The notes beneath the pieces are model-generated. The model did not search any database. It worked only from the letters and a program-made list of their open reading frames with translations, and was not told the DNA's origin. Positions 50,690 through 64,000 of a stretch of DNA of 64,000 nucleotides are shown piece by piece (the stretch's first letter is position 1; the number at the start of each line of letters is the position of its first letter). This DNA is from Cohnella ginsengisoli (GTDB lineage: Bacteria; Bacillota; Bacilli; Paenibacillales; Paenibacillaceae): positions 731,585-795,584 of the forward strand of contig NZ_JAPDHZ010000006.1 in NCBI RefSeq assembly GCF_029525555.1, read 5' to 3'. The translations under genes and the position numbers were made by a program.

Positions 50690-51562
50690 ATGAAGGTCCG
50701 CAAGGCTATTATCCCCGCAGCGGGACTCGGCACTCGCTTTCTCCCCGCGACGAAGGCGATGCCCAAAGAGATGCTGCCGATTATCGACAAGCCCGGCATT
50801 CAATATATCGTCGAAGAAGCGGTCGCTTCCGGCATCGAGGATATTATCATCGTGACCGGCAAGGGCAAGCGGGCCATCGAGGACCATTTTGACAGCTATT
50901 ACGAGCTTGAAGAAAATCTGCGCCAGAAGGGCAAGCTCGACCTGCTCTCCGAGGTGCAGCATGCTTCGGAACTCATCGATATTCACTACATTCGGCAAAA
51001 AGAAGCGAAGGGGCTCGGCCATGCGATCTGGTGCGCGCGCAACTTCATCGGCGACGAGCCGTTCGCCGTCCTGCTCGGAGACGATATCGTCCGTTCCGAG
51101 ACGCCGTGCTTGAAGCAGATGATGGACGTCTACGACAAGGTCCAGAGCAGCGTGCTGGCCGTCAAGCGCGTACCTGACGATGAGATCTCCCGCTACGGCA
51201 TCGTCGATCCGACCGAGGGGGCCGACCTGACCCAAGATATCGTTCAGGTCCGGGGCGTCGTGGAAAAGCCTGCGACGGATCGCGCCCCTTCTAATATTGC
51301 CATCATGGGACGGTACATATTGACGCCAGCCATTTTCGGCCTGCTCGAGACGCAGGACACCGGCGCGGGCGGCGAGATCCAGCTGACGGACGCCATCTTC
51401 CGCCTGCTGCAGCAAGAATCGGTGTACGCCTATGCCTTCGAAGGCGATCGCTATGACACTGGCGAGAAGCTGGGGTACTTGAAGACGATCGTCGACTTCG
51501 CGCTTCAGCGTCCGGATCTTGGCGCTGCGTTCAAGGCTTATCTGGAGAGCAAGCTTAGTTAA
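50690..51562 (+). CDS. galU: UTP-glucose-1-phosphate uridylyltransferase
   Basis: GalU makes UDP-glucose from glucose 1-phosphate and UTP. I start at ATG 50690 (MKVRKAIIPAAGLGTRFLPA), with AGAGAGGAT upstream; the frame is open upstream within ugd, but those residues are not GalU-like. The nucleotide-binding AAGLGTRFLPATKAMPKEML, the FAVLLGDDIV metal site and GAGGEIQLTDAI are all present. At 290 residues the length is normal. It feeds ugd directly and can also supply glucolipid and teichoic-acid synthesis. Confidence 0.96.
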   Translation: MKVRKAIIPAAGLGTRFLPATKAMPKEMLPIIDKPGIQYIVEEAVASGIEDIIIVTGKGKRAIEDHFDSYYELEENLRQKGKLDLLSEVQHASELIDIHYIRQKEAKGLGHAIWCARNFIGDEPFAVLLGDDIVRSETPCLKQMMDVYDKVQSSVLAVKRVPDDEISRYGIVDPTEGADLTQDIVQVRGVVEKPATDRAPSNIAIMGRYILTPAIFGLLETQDTGAGGEIQLTDAIFRLLQQESVYAYAFEGDRYDTGEKLGYLKTIVDFALQRPDLGAAFKAYLESKLS

Positions 51563-51579
51563 AACTGCGTGAAGCACAC

Positions 51580-51612
51580 GCCGCTATTCCTCCGGGAATG
51601 GCGGCTTTTTTT
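51580..51612 (+). terminator. Intrinsic terminator after galU
   Basis: GCCGC-ATTCC and GGGAAT-GCGGC arms around TCC, followed by seven Ts. Confidence 0.87.
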
Positions 51613-51645
51613 GTTGTCAATCGACCCTTAGGAGGGAGAATTTTC

Positions 51646-52322
51646 ATGACAAATGATAAGAATGGCACCGCTGCGGAGATCGTCCAAGCTTTTATCGAAA
51701 AGCAAAGAAAGTCCGCTGCCGGGCAGCGGCTTGCGATGCTGAACCGCGACCTGAGCGGCACGATCAAGCTGTTGACCGATATTTTGCTGCCCGTATTCGG
51801 CTCGCTAGAAGGCTTTCATTTGGAATACGAGATCGTTGGCGCGAAGGAGTCAAGCTCTACGCGGACATTTACTACGAGCCACTCGGCATCGTGTTCGAAT
51901 GCGACGGTTTTGTCGCTCATGTCGAGCTGATGACGCGCGACCGTTTCTCTTTCGGGCGCTTAAGGATGCGATCGTTCGTGATGATGGGATACAAGCACAT
52001 CCCGTTCAGCCGGGACGAAATGGACAAGAAGCCGGAAATGTGCCGCCGGATGCTGTATGAATTGTTGGGGAAGTACGGCGGTGCCGGAGATATGATGATG
52101 CAAGCATCGATTTATGCGCGGGAGATCGTGAAGAATGCATCCAACGGCAAGGCGTTCAAACCGCAGGATGCCCAATCTTGGCTGCAACTCAAGCGCGACA
52201 AGACTCGAAAGGTGCTTCGGGCGATGCTGGCGGAAAGCTGGGTCGATTTGGCCGGCGGAAGCGAACGGCGGAACCACCAGTACAAATTGACAGACAAGGG
52301 TTGGACGCTGCTGAGAAGGTAG
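51646..52322 (+). CDS. Orphan nuclease-like protein, PD-(D/E)XK/DUF559-like (frame altered near 51843)
   Basis: The start is ATG 51646 with GGAGGGAG upstream. An N-terminal helical part (TAAEIVQAFIEKQRKSAAGQ; LNRDLSGTIKLLTDILLPVF) reaches about 51840. The continuation is in another frame: GVKLYADIYYEPLGIVFECD, GFVAHVELMTRDRFSFGRLR, GYKHIPFSRDEMDKKPEMCR. One missing A (reading VGAKGVKLYAD) joins them. The pattern ...ADIYY...FECDGFVAH with Arg-rich helix and GYKHIPFS resembles Vsr/DUF559-type endonuclease folds. A winged-helix-like C-terminus follows (RDKTRKVLRAMLAESWVDLA). No methylase or restriction partner is nearby. The assignment is by pattern only; function unknown. Confidence 0.6.
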
Positions 52323-52693
52323 TTGCTCCTAGGGCAGGAGAGGGTACAGGTTGATTAGTGACTGAAAAGGGATGTTGTGCGGTAGTATCGCTTAACTTGG
52401 GGGCGTGGAGTGCCGAAGATGCGAGTTGCACGGCGGCGTCGCATAACTCGGAAGCTTGGAGCGTTGAAATAGCGAGTTGTGCAGCGGTATCGCATAACTC
52501 GGCAGCTTGGAGCGTTTGAAGTCGCGAGTTGTACGGCGGTATCGCATAACTCGGCAGCTTCGAGCCTGGATACCCCAGGAATGTCGCACTCCCCCCCCTA
52601 CTCCAGTATTTTGCGTACTGAAATCCCCGCCGTTCGCCTTCCCCCCTTGCCCCGATTTCCTGTAGACTAGGGGTAAACGCCGTGGAGGAACGC
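52323..52693. repeat. Array of four palindromic repeats, 49-52-bp period, upstream of pcrB
   Basis: Four units occur at 52374 (decayed), 52423, 52474 and 52526, each about 27 bp. The outer arms GAGTT and AACTC are perfectly complementary in the last three. The best copy pairs GAGTTGTGC with GCATAACTC around AGCGGTATC. Between units runs a linker with the conserved stretch AGCTTGGAGCGTTGAA (Hind III-like AGCTT in three). The sequence differs from the argG-argH array but the design and period match. The rest of the gap (52575-52693) holds C-rich sequence and the pcrB ribosome-binding site; no clear promoter was found. Confidence 0.85.
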
Positions 52694-53416
52694 ATGATCG
52701 CATTTTCGGATAGGTATGCCGCGTGGCGGCACGTATTCAAGCTGGACCCGGACCGCGCGATTTCCGACGAGGCGCTGGAGCGGGTCTGCTTGTCCGGCAC
52801 GGACGGCATCCTGGTGGGCGGTTCGAGCGGCATTACTTACGACAACACGGTGGAGCTCATGGCCCGGATCCGCCGCTTCGAAGTGCCTTGCGCCCTGGAG
52901 CTGACCGGCGCCGACAGCGCCGTGCCGGGCTTCGACGGCTACTTCGTGCCGATGGTGCTCAACGCGAAGCGCATGGAATGGTTGGTCGGCAGGCAGGTCG
53001 AGGCGCTGGCCGAGTACGGCGCGTTCATGCCTTGGGAACTCACGGCAGCTCAGGCTTACTTGATCCTGAACGGCGAGTGCACCGCCGCCCAAGTGACCGA
53101 AGCGCGGACGGCGCTCACCGCGGACGAAGTGCTGGCCTACGGTCAGTTGGCCGACCGGCTCTGGCGCGTTCCCGTGCTATACCTGGAATACAGCGGCGCG
53201 TTTGGGGATATGGAGCTGGTCCGCAAAGTTCGAGACCAACTCACGCAGGCGCGGCTGTTCTACGGCGGAGGCATCGCCACCCCCGAGCAGGCGAGGGTTG
53301 CCGCGGCGTCGGCGCATACGGTCGTCGTGGGCAATGTCATCTACAGCGATCTGAACGCGGCGCTTGCGACGGTCGACGCCGCGAAGCGCGAGATCGTCGC
53401 GGGAGGCCCTGCCTGA
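52694..53416 (+). CDS. pcrB: Heptaprenylglyceryl phosphate synthase
   Basis: PcrB is a TIM-barrel prenyltransferase that attaches a heptaprenyl chain to glycerol 1-phosphate. Motifs: HVFKLDPDRAISDEALERVC near the start, GILVGGSSGITYDNT (about residue 42), VPMVLNAKRMEWLVGRQVEA and the phosphate-binding ARLFYGGGIATPEQAR and TVVVGNVIYSDL near the end. The ATG at 52694 has GGAGGAAC immediately upstream; GTG 52682 would overlap that site. The 240-residue length is normal. The pcrB-pcrA-ligA order is the same as in Bacillus. Confidence 0.94.
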   Translation: MIAFSDRYAAWRHVFKLDPDRAISDEALERVCLSGTDGILVGGSSGITYDNTVELMARIRRFEVPCALELTGADSAVPGFDGYFVPMVLNAKRMEWLVGRQVEALAEYGAFMPWELTAAQAYLILNGECTAAQVTEARTALTADEVLAYGQLADRLWRVPVLYLEYSGAFGDMELVRKVRDQLTQARLFYGGGIATPEQARVAAASAHTVVVGNVIYSDLNAALATVDAAKREIVAGGPA

Positions 53417-53476
53417 GACGTCCCGCGCGGCGGATAGACGCCTTCTATAAGCTACAAGCAAAGGAGCGTTATCATT

Positions 53477-55934
53477 ATGTTTTTTGAACCGGCACAACCG
53501 TCGTCGGGGACGACGTTCAATATCGACGAAGCCGTGAACCGGCTGAATCCCAAGCAACGAGAAGCTGCCGTCGCCACCGACGGACCGCTGCTCATCATGG
53601 CCGGCGCGGGCAGCGGCAAGACGCGCGTGCTCACGCACCGCATCGCTTACCTGATTGCCAAGCGCATCGCGGCGCCCTGGAGCATTCTCGCGATCACTTT
53701 TACCAATAAGGCGGCGCGCGAGATGCAGGACCGCGTTTCCAAGCTCATCGGCGCAAGCGGTCGAGACGTATGGGTGAGCACGTTCCACTCGATGAGCGTG
53801 CGCATTTTGCGGCGGGACATCGAGCGGATCGGTTTCGGCTCCAACTTCAGCATCCTGGATTCGGCGGACCAATTGTCCGTGATCCGAGGCGTCATGAAGG
53901 AGCAGAACGTCGACACCAAGAAGTTCGAGCCCAAAGCGGTGCAGGCGATGATCAGCGGCGCCAAAAACGAGCTGCTGTCGCCGGAACAATACGAAGCGCG
54001 CGCAGGCGATTATTTCCAAACGATCGCGGCCAAGGTGTACACGCAGTATCAGCGCCGTCTGAAGGCGAACAACTCGCTCGACTTCGACGACCTCATTTTG
54101 CTCACGATCCAGTTGTTCCGCGAAGTGCCCGAAGTGCTCGAGTTTTACCAGAACAAGTTCCGGTATATCCACGTAGACGAGTATCAGGATACGAATAAGG
54201 CACAGTACATGATCTGTAAAATGCTCGCCGCCAAGCACCACAACATCTGCGTCGTGGGCGACAGCGACCAGTCGATTTATCGTTGGCGGGGCGCGGACAT
54301 TACGAACATTCTCAACTTCGAGGCCGACTATCCCGAAGCGCGTACGATTCTGCTGGAGCAGAATTACCGCTCGACCTCCAACATTTTGGAAGCTGCCAAC
54401 CAAGTCATCAAGAACAACATGGGACGCAAGCCCAAAAATCTGTGGACCGACAGCGCCGGCGGGGACAAGATCACGGTCTACCAAGGCGATTCGGAGCACG
54501 GAGAAGGATACTTCGTTGCGGGCGAGATCCGCAAAAACAGGCAGAACGGCCGTCGTTACGACCATCACGCCATTCTTTACCGCACGAACGCCATGTCCCG
54601 GGTGATGGAAGAAATTCTGATCAAATCCGAGATTCCGTATCAGATCGTGGGCGGCACCAAGTTCTACGACCGCAAGGAAATCAAGGACATTCTGGCGTAT
54701 CTGCGGCTCATCTCCAACCCGGACGACGATATCAGCTTGAACCGCATCATCAACGTTCCCAAGCGCGCGCTTGGCGATACGACGATGGGGAAGGTGCAGG
54801 AGGAGGCGCAGCGCCAGGGCATCTCGATCTACAAACTGATCAGCCAGGGCGAAGGCTTGCTTGGCGACGGCCTTTACCATTTGGACATTCAGGCGCGCGC
54901 CAAGGCGGCACTCTCCGAGTTCAGCGCCCTGATCGCGAACCTGACCGCCATGGTCGAATACCTGTCCGTGACCGAATTGACGGAGAAAATGCTGGAGCTG
55001 TCCGGCTATCGCATGGAGCTGCAGCGGGAGAATACGATCGAGTCGCAGGCGCGCCTGGAGAACATCGAGGAGTTCCTGTCCGTCACCCAGGAGTTCGAGA
55101 ACCGCAACGAGGACAAGTCGCTAGTCGCGTTCCTGACGGATCTCGCGCTGATCGCGGACATCGATTCGATGGGAGACGACGAGGACGACAAGGAAAAGGG
55201 CGACGCGGTCGTGCTCATGACGATGCATAGCGCCAAAGGGCTGGAGTTCCCGGTCGTGTTCATCGTCGGCATGGAAGAGGGGATTTTCCCCGGCAGCCGG
55301 GCTTTCATGGACAACGACGAGATGGAGGAGGAGCGGCGGCTCGCTTACGTCGGCATCACGCGGGCGGAGAAGAAGCTGTACCTCACCTGCGCGCAGAGTC
55401 GTTTGCTGTATGGGCGGACGGCGGCCAATGCGCCGTCGCGTTTCCTGGAGGAGATTCCCGACAATCTGAAGGAATCGGTGGAAATGAGGGGCGGGCGCAT
55501 CGGCGGCTCGTTCGGCGGATTCGGCTCGCGCATCGGCGGAGGGCGCGGTCCGGGCGGTGGCTTCGGCGGCGGTGGGACGCAGCCGGGCTTTGGCGCGCGG
55601 CCGCAGGCTGGCGGATTCGGCGGAGCCGCGGGCGGCGGTTTCGGAAGCCGTCCGCAGGCGGGGGGCGCTCCCGGGGCGGCGAGGCCGATTGGGCAGCCGC
55701 CGGCGAGCTACGGCGTAGGCGCCCGTCCGGCTGCGGCTCCGCAGCCGGCGGCGGGCGGCGGCCAAGGCCTTTCCGTCGCGGCGGGCGACAAGGTGCAGCA
55801 TGCCAAGTGGGGCGTGGGCACGGTCGTCGCGGTAAAGGGGGAGCGGGAGCGATACGGAGCTTAATATCGCTTTCCCCGCGCCGGTAGGGCTCAAGCGCCT
55901 GCTCGCGGCCTTCGCGCCCGTCACCAAGATCTGA
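53477..55934 (+). CDS. pcrA: ATP-dependent DNA helicase PcrA/UvrD (frame broken by one extra G; Gly-rich linker)
   Basis: PcrA is an SF1A 3'-5' helicase for repair, rolling-circle replication and clearing of RNA polymerase. Motifs in order: Q-motif LNPKQREAAVATDGPLL, Walker A MAGAGSGKTRVLTHR, Ia ITFTNKAAREMQ, II HVDEYQDTNKAQY, III VVGDSDQSIYRWRGAD, IV LEQNYRSTSNILEAAN, V MTMHSAKGLEFPVVF, VI RLAYVGITRAEKKLYLT. Residues about 670-765 are an unusual Gly/Pro/Arg-rich linker (GGGRGPGGGFGGGGTQPGFG). The C-terminal Tudor-like tail begins GDKVQHAKWGVGTVVAVKG. The five-G run 55837-55841 shifts the frame; four Gs add SGSDTELNIAFPAPVGLKRL and a stop at 55934, giving about 818 residues. Confidence 0.95.
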
Positions 55935-55954
55935 TTTTGGCCGCGAGCGGCAAA

Positions 55955-55987
55955 AAAGCCGCCGCGCCTTATGGGCGCAGCGGCTTT
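55955..55987. terminator. Bidirectional terminator between pcrA and the next minus-strand gene
   Basis: AAAGCCGC(C)GCGCC and GGGCGC(A)GCGGCTTT pair around TTAT, with A-rich and T-rich flanks. Confidence 0.88.
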
Positions 55988-56001
55988 CCCGTACATAAAA
56001 C

Positions 56002-56397
56002 TCAGTGATAGCCAGGCAGATGGGTATCGGGATCCTTCAGGACGTTGAGAATGTCCATATGAATCAGATGTCTCCGCGTCTCCTCCGTGCCGATCCTGAA
56101 GATCGTGCGGTAGATGTCCAGCATCTGCTCGTTGTACTTGTCCGTGGCCGGATCATGATCCGCGGACTTGTAGGGAATGATGCCGCGCAAGGATGTCAGA
56201 TCGTCCGTCTGCGACCGCTTGGCGAGCAGGGCCATCAGTTGGTCGATCTCCCTGTCCGTCGCAAACAAGCTGAGTTGATCGGTCGTATGGTTTTCTTCTT
56301 TCGTTATCGTACCGGCCGATACCGAGACGTAATACGTCTCCCGAACAGACGAATGCCTCTCTTGGCTATCGTAATATTTATCCGTTTGATTATCCAT
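56002..56397 (-). CDS. Hypothetical protein
   Basis: A 131-residue acidic, soluble protein, starting MDNQTDKYYDSQERHSSVRE, with GGGAGGGTT 6 nt upstream of the ATG on the coding strand. It contains TTDQLSLFATDREIDQLMAL, a possible helix-rich region, and ends LKDPDTHLPGYH. No membrane segment, signal peptide or known catalytic motif is visible. I do not recognise the family. The clear ribosome-binding site, terminator and non-shadow composition support a real gene. It sits between pcrA and ligA on the opposite strand, so those two may be transcribed separately here. Confidence 0.72.
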   Translation of the reverse strand: MDNQTDKYYDSQERHSSVRETYYVSVSAGTITKEENHTTDQLSLFATDREIDQLMALLAKRSQTDDLTSLRGIIPYKSADHDPATDKYNEQMLDIYRTIFRIGTEETRRHLIHMDILNVLKDPDTHLPGYH

Positions 56398-56516
56398 GTT
56401 TTAACCCTCCCGTTTTGCCTCGGTTGTACCTTTTTACACGATATTCGGGGGGCTTGAATCAAATCCGCACCACCATCAACCCGGCGAGCCGGGGTCGCGA
56501 AAGAGGCCGAATAGCC

Positions 56517-58553
56517 ATGACGGAGCCACTGCAGCGGATGAGACAGCTGGTTGACGAACTGAATGTCCACGTCCGGCGTTACTATACCGAAGACAATCCT
56601 TCCATCAGCGATCGGGAGTACGACCTGCTGTATGACGAACTGGTTGCCTTGGAAAAAGAGACCGGGACCGCGCTCCCCGATTCGCCGACCCACCGCGTGG
56701 GCGGGGAGATCTTGAAGGGCTTCGAGCCCCATCGCCACATGGCGCGGCTGTGGAGCTTGGACAAGGCGCAGAACGTCGACGATCTCAAGACGTGGGCGCA
56801 GCGCGTAAACAAGCTGGTGTCGGATTACAACGCGCGTCATCCGGACGCGCCTTTGCCGCCGCCCGAATACGTCATCGAGCAGAAGTTCGACGGCCTGACG
56901 CTCAACTTGACCTATGCGAACGGCGAGCTCGTTCAAGCGGCCACCCGCGGCAACGGCGCCGTCGGCGAGGGCATTCTGGCGCAGGTGAAAACGATTCGCT
57001 CGATCCCGCTGTCGATTCCTTATAAAGGCGGCCCCATCGAGATCCAGGGCGAAGGCATCATGCGTCTATCCGTGCTCGAAGCCTACAACCGTACCGCGGC
57101 GGAGCCGCTTAAGAATGCCCGCAACGGCGCCGCCGGCGCGCTCCGCAACCTGAATCCGGCCGTCACCGCCTCGCGCAAGCTGGATGCCTTCTTCTATAAT
57201 GTCGGCTTCTCGGACGCCGCCGGCGTCTCGTTCGCGAACCATCGCGAGATATTGGCCTTCCTCCGCGACAACGGCTTGCCGGTCAATAACTTCGAGCGCT
57301 ACTACGACAATATTGAAGAGGTCGCCGAGGAGCTGAACGCGATCGTCGTGTTCCGGCACGAGCTCGACTATCTGATCGACGGGGCCGTCGTGAAGGTGAC
57401 GGACCTGCGCACGCGCGAAGCGCTCGGCTATACGGACAAGTTTCCGCGTTGGGCGGTGGCCTTCAAGTTCGAGGCGGAGGAGACGACGACCGTGCTGGAG
57501 TCCGTCTCCTGGGAAGTCGGCCGCACGGGCAAGGTAACGCCGCTCGCGCGCGTCGAAGCCGTCGAGCTCGCAGGCGTGACGGTACAGAACTGCACGCTGA
57601 ACAATATCGGCGACATCGCGCGGAAGAACCTGACGCATGCGCTCGGGACGCGCGTGTTTATCCGGCGTTCCAACGATGTCATCCCCGAGATTCTCGGCAA
57701 GGCGGACGAGGAGCCGGGACTCGAGATCGCCGTACCGGAGGTATGTCCTGCATGCGGCACGCCGTTGGAGCTTCGGGGCGCACATTTATTCTGCCCGAAT
57801 CGGCTCGGCTGCCGGCCGCAGATCGTGGGTCGCATTACGCATTTCGCTTCCCGCGACTGCATGGACATCGAGACCTTCAGTGGCAAGACCGCCGGGCAGC
57901 TCCTCGAGGCGCTCGACGTTCGCGACCCCGCGGATCTGTACGAGCTGCAGTTCGACGATCTGGTCAAGCTGGAGCGCTTCGGGGAAAAGAAAGCGAACAA
58001 CCTGCTGGCCTCCGTCGAAAAGTCCAAATCCCGCGAGCTGGCCGCCTTCTTGAACGCGCTCGGCATCCCGAACACGGGCAAGGCGACCGCGCGCACGCTC
58101 GCAGACCATTACGGCGACCTCGACCGGCTGATGGCAGCGGAGGCCGAAGAACTCGTCACGCTGCCCGATATCGGCGGCATCGTGGCCGAGAGCATCGCGG
58201 GCTTCTTCCGCGACCCGCTCATGCAACAGAGCATCGCCCGCATGCGCGCCGCGGGCGTGAAGGCCGAGGCTGACCGCCCGGCGGCGCAGGCGGCGGATGC
58301 GAGCCATCCGCTGTTCGGCAAGACGGTCGTCCTCACCGGTACGCTCAGCCTGCTCACGCGCGACGACGCTTCAAGGCTTCTGGAGGCGCTCGGCGCCAAG
58401 GTGTCCGGCAGCGTCTCCAAGAAGACCGACCTGGTCATCGCAGGCGAGAGCGCCGGCAGCAAGCTGGCCAAAGCGCGGGATCTCGGCGTGCCCGTATTGG
58501 AAGACGAACGGGAGCTGCTCGCGCTGCTGGGCATGGAGGCGCCGGGCGAGTGA
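56517..58553 (+). CDS. ligA: NAD-dependent DNA ligase
   Basis: LigA seals nicks in duplex DNA using NAD; it is essential for replication and repair. The start is ATG 56517 (MTEPLQRMRQLVDELNVHVR). The Ia region YYTEDNPSISDREYDLLYDE, the adenylation Lys123 in VIEQKFDGLTLNL, and TRGNGAVGEG are followed by the OB fold, a zinc finger (CPACGTPL ... FCPNRLGC), HhH motifs (AAFLNALGIPNTGKATARTL; LVTLPDIGGIVAESIAGFF) and a C-terminal BRCT domain (PLFGKTVVLTGTLSLLTRDD). It is 678 residues, normal. The active-site context reads KFDG instead of the more usual KxDGLA, but the catalytic Lys is kept. Confidence 0.96.
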   Translation: MTEPLQRMRQLVDELNVHVRRYYTEDNPSISDREYDLLYDELVALEKETGTALPDSPTHRVGGEILKGFEPHRHMARLWSLDKAQNVDDLKTWAQRVNKLVSDYNARHPDAPLPPPEYVIEQKFDGLTLNLTYANGELVQAATRGNGAVGEGILAQVKTIRSIPLSIPYKGGPIEIQGEGIMRLSVLEAYNRTAAEPLKNARNGAAGALRNLNPAVTASRKLDAFFYNVGFSDAAGVSFANHREILAFLRDNGLPVNNFERYYDNIEEVAEELNAIVVFRHELDYLIDGAVVKVTDLRTREALGYTDKFPRWAVAFKFEAEETTTVLESVSWEVGRTGKVTPLARVEAVELAGVTVQNCTLNNIGDIARKNLTHALGTRVFIRRSNDVIPEILGKADEEPGLEIAVPEVCPACGTPLELRGAHLFCPNRLGCRPQIVGRITHFASRDCMDIETFSGKTAGQLLEALDVRDPADLYELQFDDLVKLERFGEKKANNLLASVEKSKSRELAAFLNALGIPNTGKATARTLADHYGDLDRLMAAEAEELVTLPDIGGIVAESIAGFFRDPLMQQSIARMRAAGVKAEADRPAAQAADASHPLFGKTVVLTGTLSLLTRDDASRLLEALGAKVSGSVSKKTDLVIAGESAGSKLAKARDLGVPVLEDERELLALLGMEAPGE

Positions 58554-58593
58554 CTGATTGCCTGAACGCGTTCATCACCGCTTTGCACAAATA

Positions 58594-58638
58594 AAAGGCC
58601 GACGCCCTTCCGAATGCTTCGGAAGGGCGTCGGCCTTT
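58594..58638. terminator. Very strong bidirectional terminator
   Basis: A perfect 20-bp stem starting AAAGGCCGACGCCCTTCCGA, with a 5-nt loop, ending in CCTTT. It separates ligA from the convergent DUF4395 gene. Confidence 0.93.
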
Positions 58639-58643
58639 GCGTT

Positions 58644-59063
58644 TTAGGAATGCCGGATACGTCGTCTTGCGAGAAATTGCTTGTACTGAAAGTAAATCGT
58701 GCAGCCGACGCAATAGCCGAGCAGGGCGGCGCCCGCGGCGGCCAGCAGCATGACGGCGAATGCATACCCGGCGATGGTCCAGCCCAGCGAGAAGCTGAGG
58801 ACGGCCAAGCTCAGGAAGAGAACTGCAAGCGTATTGTTGAACCGGGCTAGCTCTCTTGCTTGCGTTTCTTTGCCTGCCGTTTTCAGCCAAGGCTTCGCGA
58901 CTCTTATAAAGAGGTTGTATCTGCCACCAGTCGCGAGACCGGCGACTTCGATCAGCCACAGTATGGCCAGCAGCCACAAGGGAGCGAAGAGGAAGGAGAG
59001 GACGACAAACAAGACGATGCCGGTCTGGTTGGACTTAATATAGGGCATGGGGACTTCCTTCAT
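58644..59063 (-). CDS. DUF4395-type membrane protein
   Basis: A 139-residue protein with three or four transmembrane segments (TGIVLFVVLSFLFAPLWLLA; TLAVLFLSLAVLSFSLGWTI; AFAVMLLAAAGAALLGYCVG). The MPYIKSNQTGIV start, the GGRYNLFIRVAKPWLK loop and the LLGYCVGCTIYFQYKQ ending with a CxxC-like pair fit DUF4395. The ATG at 59063 has GGAGG upstream. Function unknown; some relatives are linked to thiol/sulfur biology, which I cannot support from context here. Confidence 0.78.
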   Translation of the reverse strand: MKEVPMPYIKSNQTGIVLFVVLSFLFAPLWLLAILWLIEVAGLATGGRYNLFIRVAKPWLKTAGKETQARELARFNNTLAVLFLSLAVLSFSLGWTIAGYAFAVMLLAAAGAALLGYCVGCTIYFQYKQFLARRRIRHS

Positions 59064-59153
59064 GAGAGAGCCTCCTTCAATTCTACTTCAATTCCAAGTT
59101 AACCCGTCGGCATTTAGAAGTCAATGCACAAATCAAGATACAAGTATTTACAG

Positions 59154-59277
59154 TTGCTTTTCTTCTCTTGGCTTGGTATATTAGTACTCGCCCCTTCGAG
59201 GGGACAGGCCGAAGCGAGCTTGAGAAAAACAGCTTCGAAAAAAAGAAGTTGACATGCCCGAACGAACCTGATAAAGT
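59154..59277 (+). promoter_or_regulatory. Tandem rrn promoters P1 and P2
   Basis: P1: TTGCTT (59154-59159), 17 nt, TATATT (59177-59182). P2: TTGACA (59249-59254), 17 nt, TAAAGT (59272-59277). Two closely spaced sigma-A promoters are usual before Bacillales rRNA operons. A GC-rich hairpin (CCCCTTCGAGGGG) lies between them. Confidence 0.78.
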
Positions 59278-59335
59278 TAACTGCTGTCGGCTCGGAGAAC
59301 TTGCGAGTGCGAAGGCCGGCGAACAGTAACGAGAT

Positions 59336-59350
59336 TGCTCCTTGAAAACT
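59336..59350 (+). promoter_or_regulatory. boxA antitermination element of the rrn leader
   Basis: TGCTCCTTGAAAACT matches the Bacillus rrn boxA pattern (TGxTCTTTGAAAACT) that recruits Nus factors. A similar CACCTTGAAAACC lies in the 16S-23S spacer near 61150. Confidence 0.75.
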
Positions 59351-59442
59351 GAACATCGAGCGTTAAAACAAACGGACGCTGAAGCCTTTCGGGGCTGAGG
59401 CAAAAGTTATACCAGCAATGAAATGAGCAAGTCAAGCTTACC

Positions 59443-64000
<4,558 letters not shown>

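Overview
The window is a piece of a high-GC Gram-positive chromosome. The 16S rRNA, the ftsEX/minJ/uvrBA, pcrB-pcrA-ligA and arginine gene orders, the S-layer-homology protein and the intergenic repeats all suggest Paenibacillaceae, probably a Cohnella or Paenibacillus relative. This placement is inferred from the sequence only.

Layout. 1-6723: arginine biosynthesis, argJ(partial)-argB-argD-argF-argG-argH, with a 51-bp-period repeat array between argG and argH. 7005-10589: a large S-layer-anchored protein with four 477-bp repeats. 10672-16494: a LysR regulator divergent from an ABC importer operon that ends in a phosphoesterase. 16542-18134: a VanW-type cell-wall protein on the minus strand. 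18405-23330: the division/cell-wall block ftsE-ftsX-M23 peptidase-MinJ-like protein, interrupted by a second repeat array. 23375-24288: a guanidine-I riboswitch controlling two SMR exporter subunits. 24323-28944: an SPFH/zinc-ribbon pair, a YcxB-like protein and motAB. 29099-35691: uvrB and uvrA, separated by a transposase-derived gene that has its own SOS-type box and is flanked by inverted 26-bp repeats. 35889-39339: rpiA fused in frame to a LuxR-type segment, then a histidine kinase and a response regulator. 39438-46394: membrane proteins, a DinB-like protein, an HtrA-like protease and a stalk-domain secreted protein. 46553-52322: peptidase U32, ugd, galU and a nuclease-like orphan. 52374-58553: a third repeat array, then pcrB-pcrA-ligA. 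58644-64000: a DUF4395 protein and an rrn operon (16S, spacer without tRNA, 23S running off the window).

Data quality. About 23 single-base frame disruptions occur, and most lie in homopolymer runs of five or more; nearly all look like one extra base. They hit genes that a healthy cell needs (argF, uvrA, uvrB, pcrA, motB). I read them as sequencing or assembly errors and annotate the genes as full-length with a noted frameshift.

Most interesting. (1) A transposase-derived gene with an SOS-like promoter sits between the two SOS-controlled excision-repair genes and is bracketed by inward-facing repeat clusters. A gene-less array of the same repeat lies 10 kb upstream. (2) Two further repeat arrays (argG-argH and upstream of pcrB) have different sequences but the same design: a 25-27 bp palindromic core every 50-52 bp.
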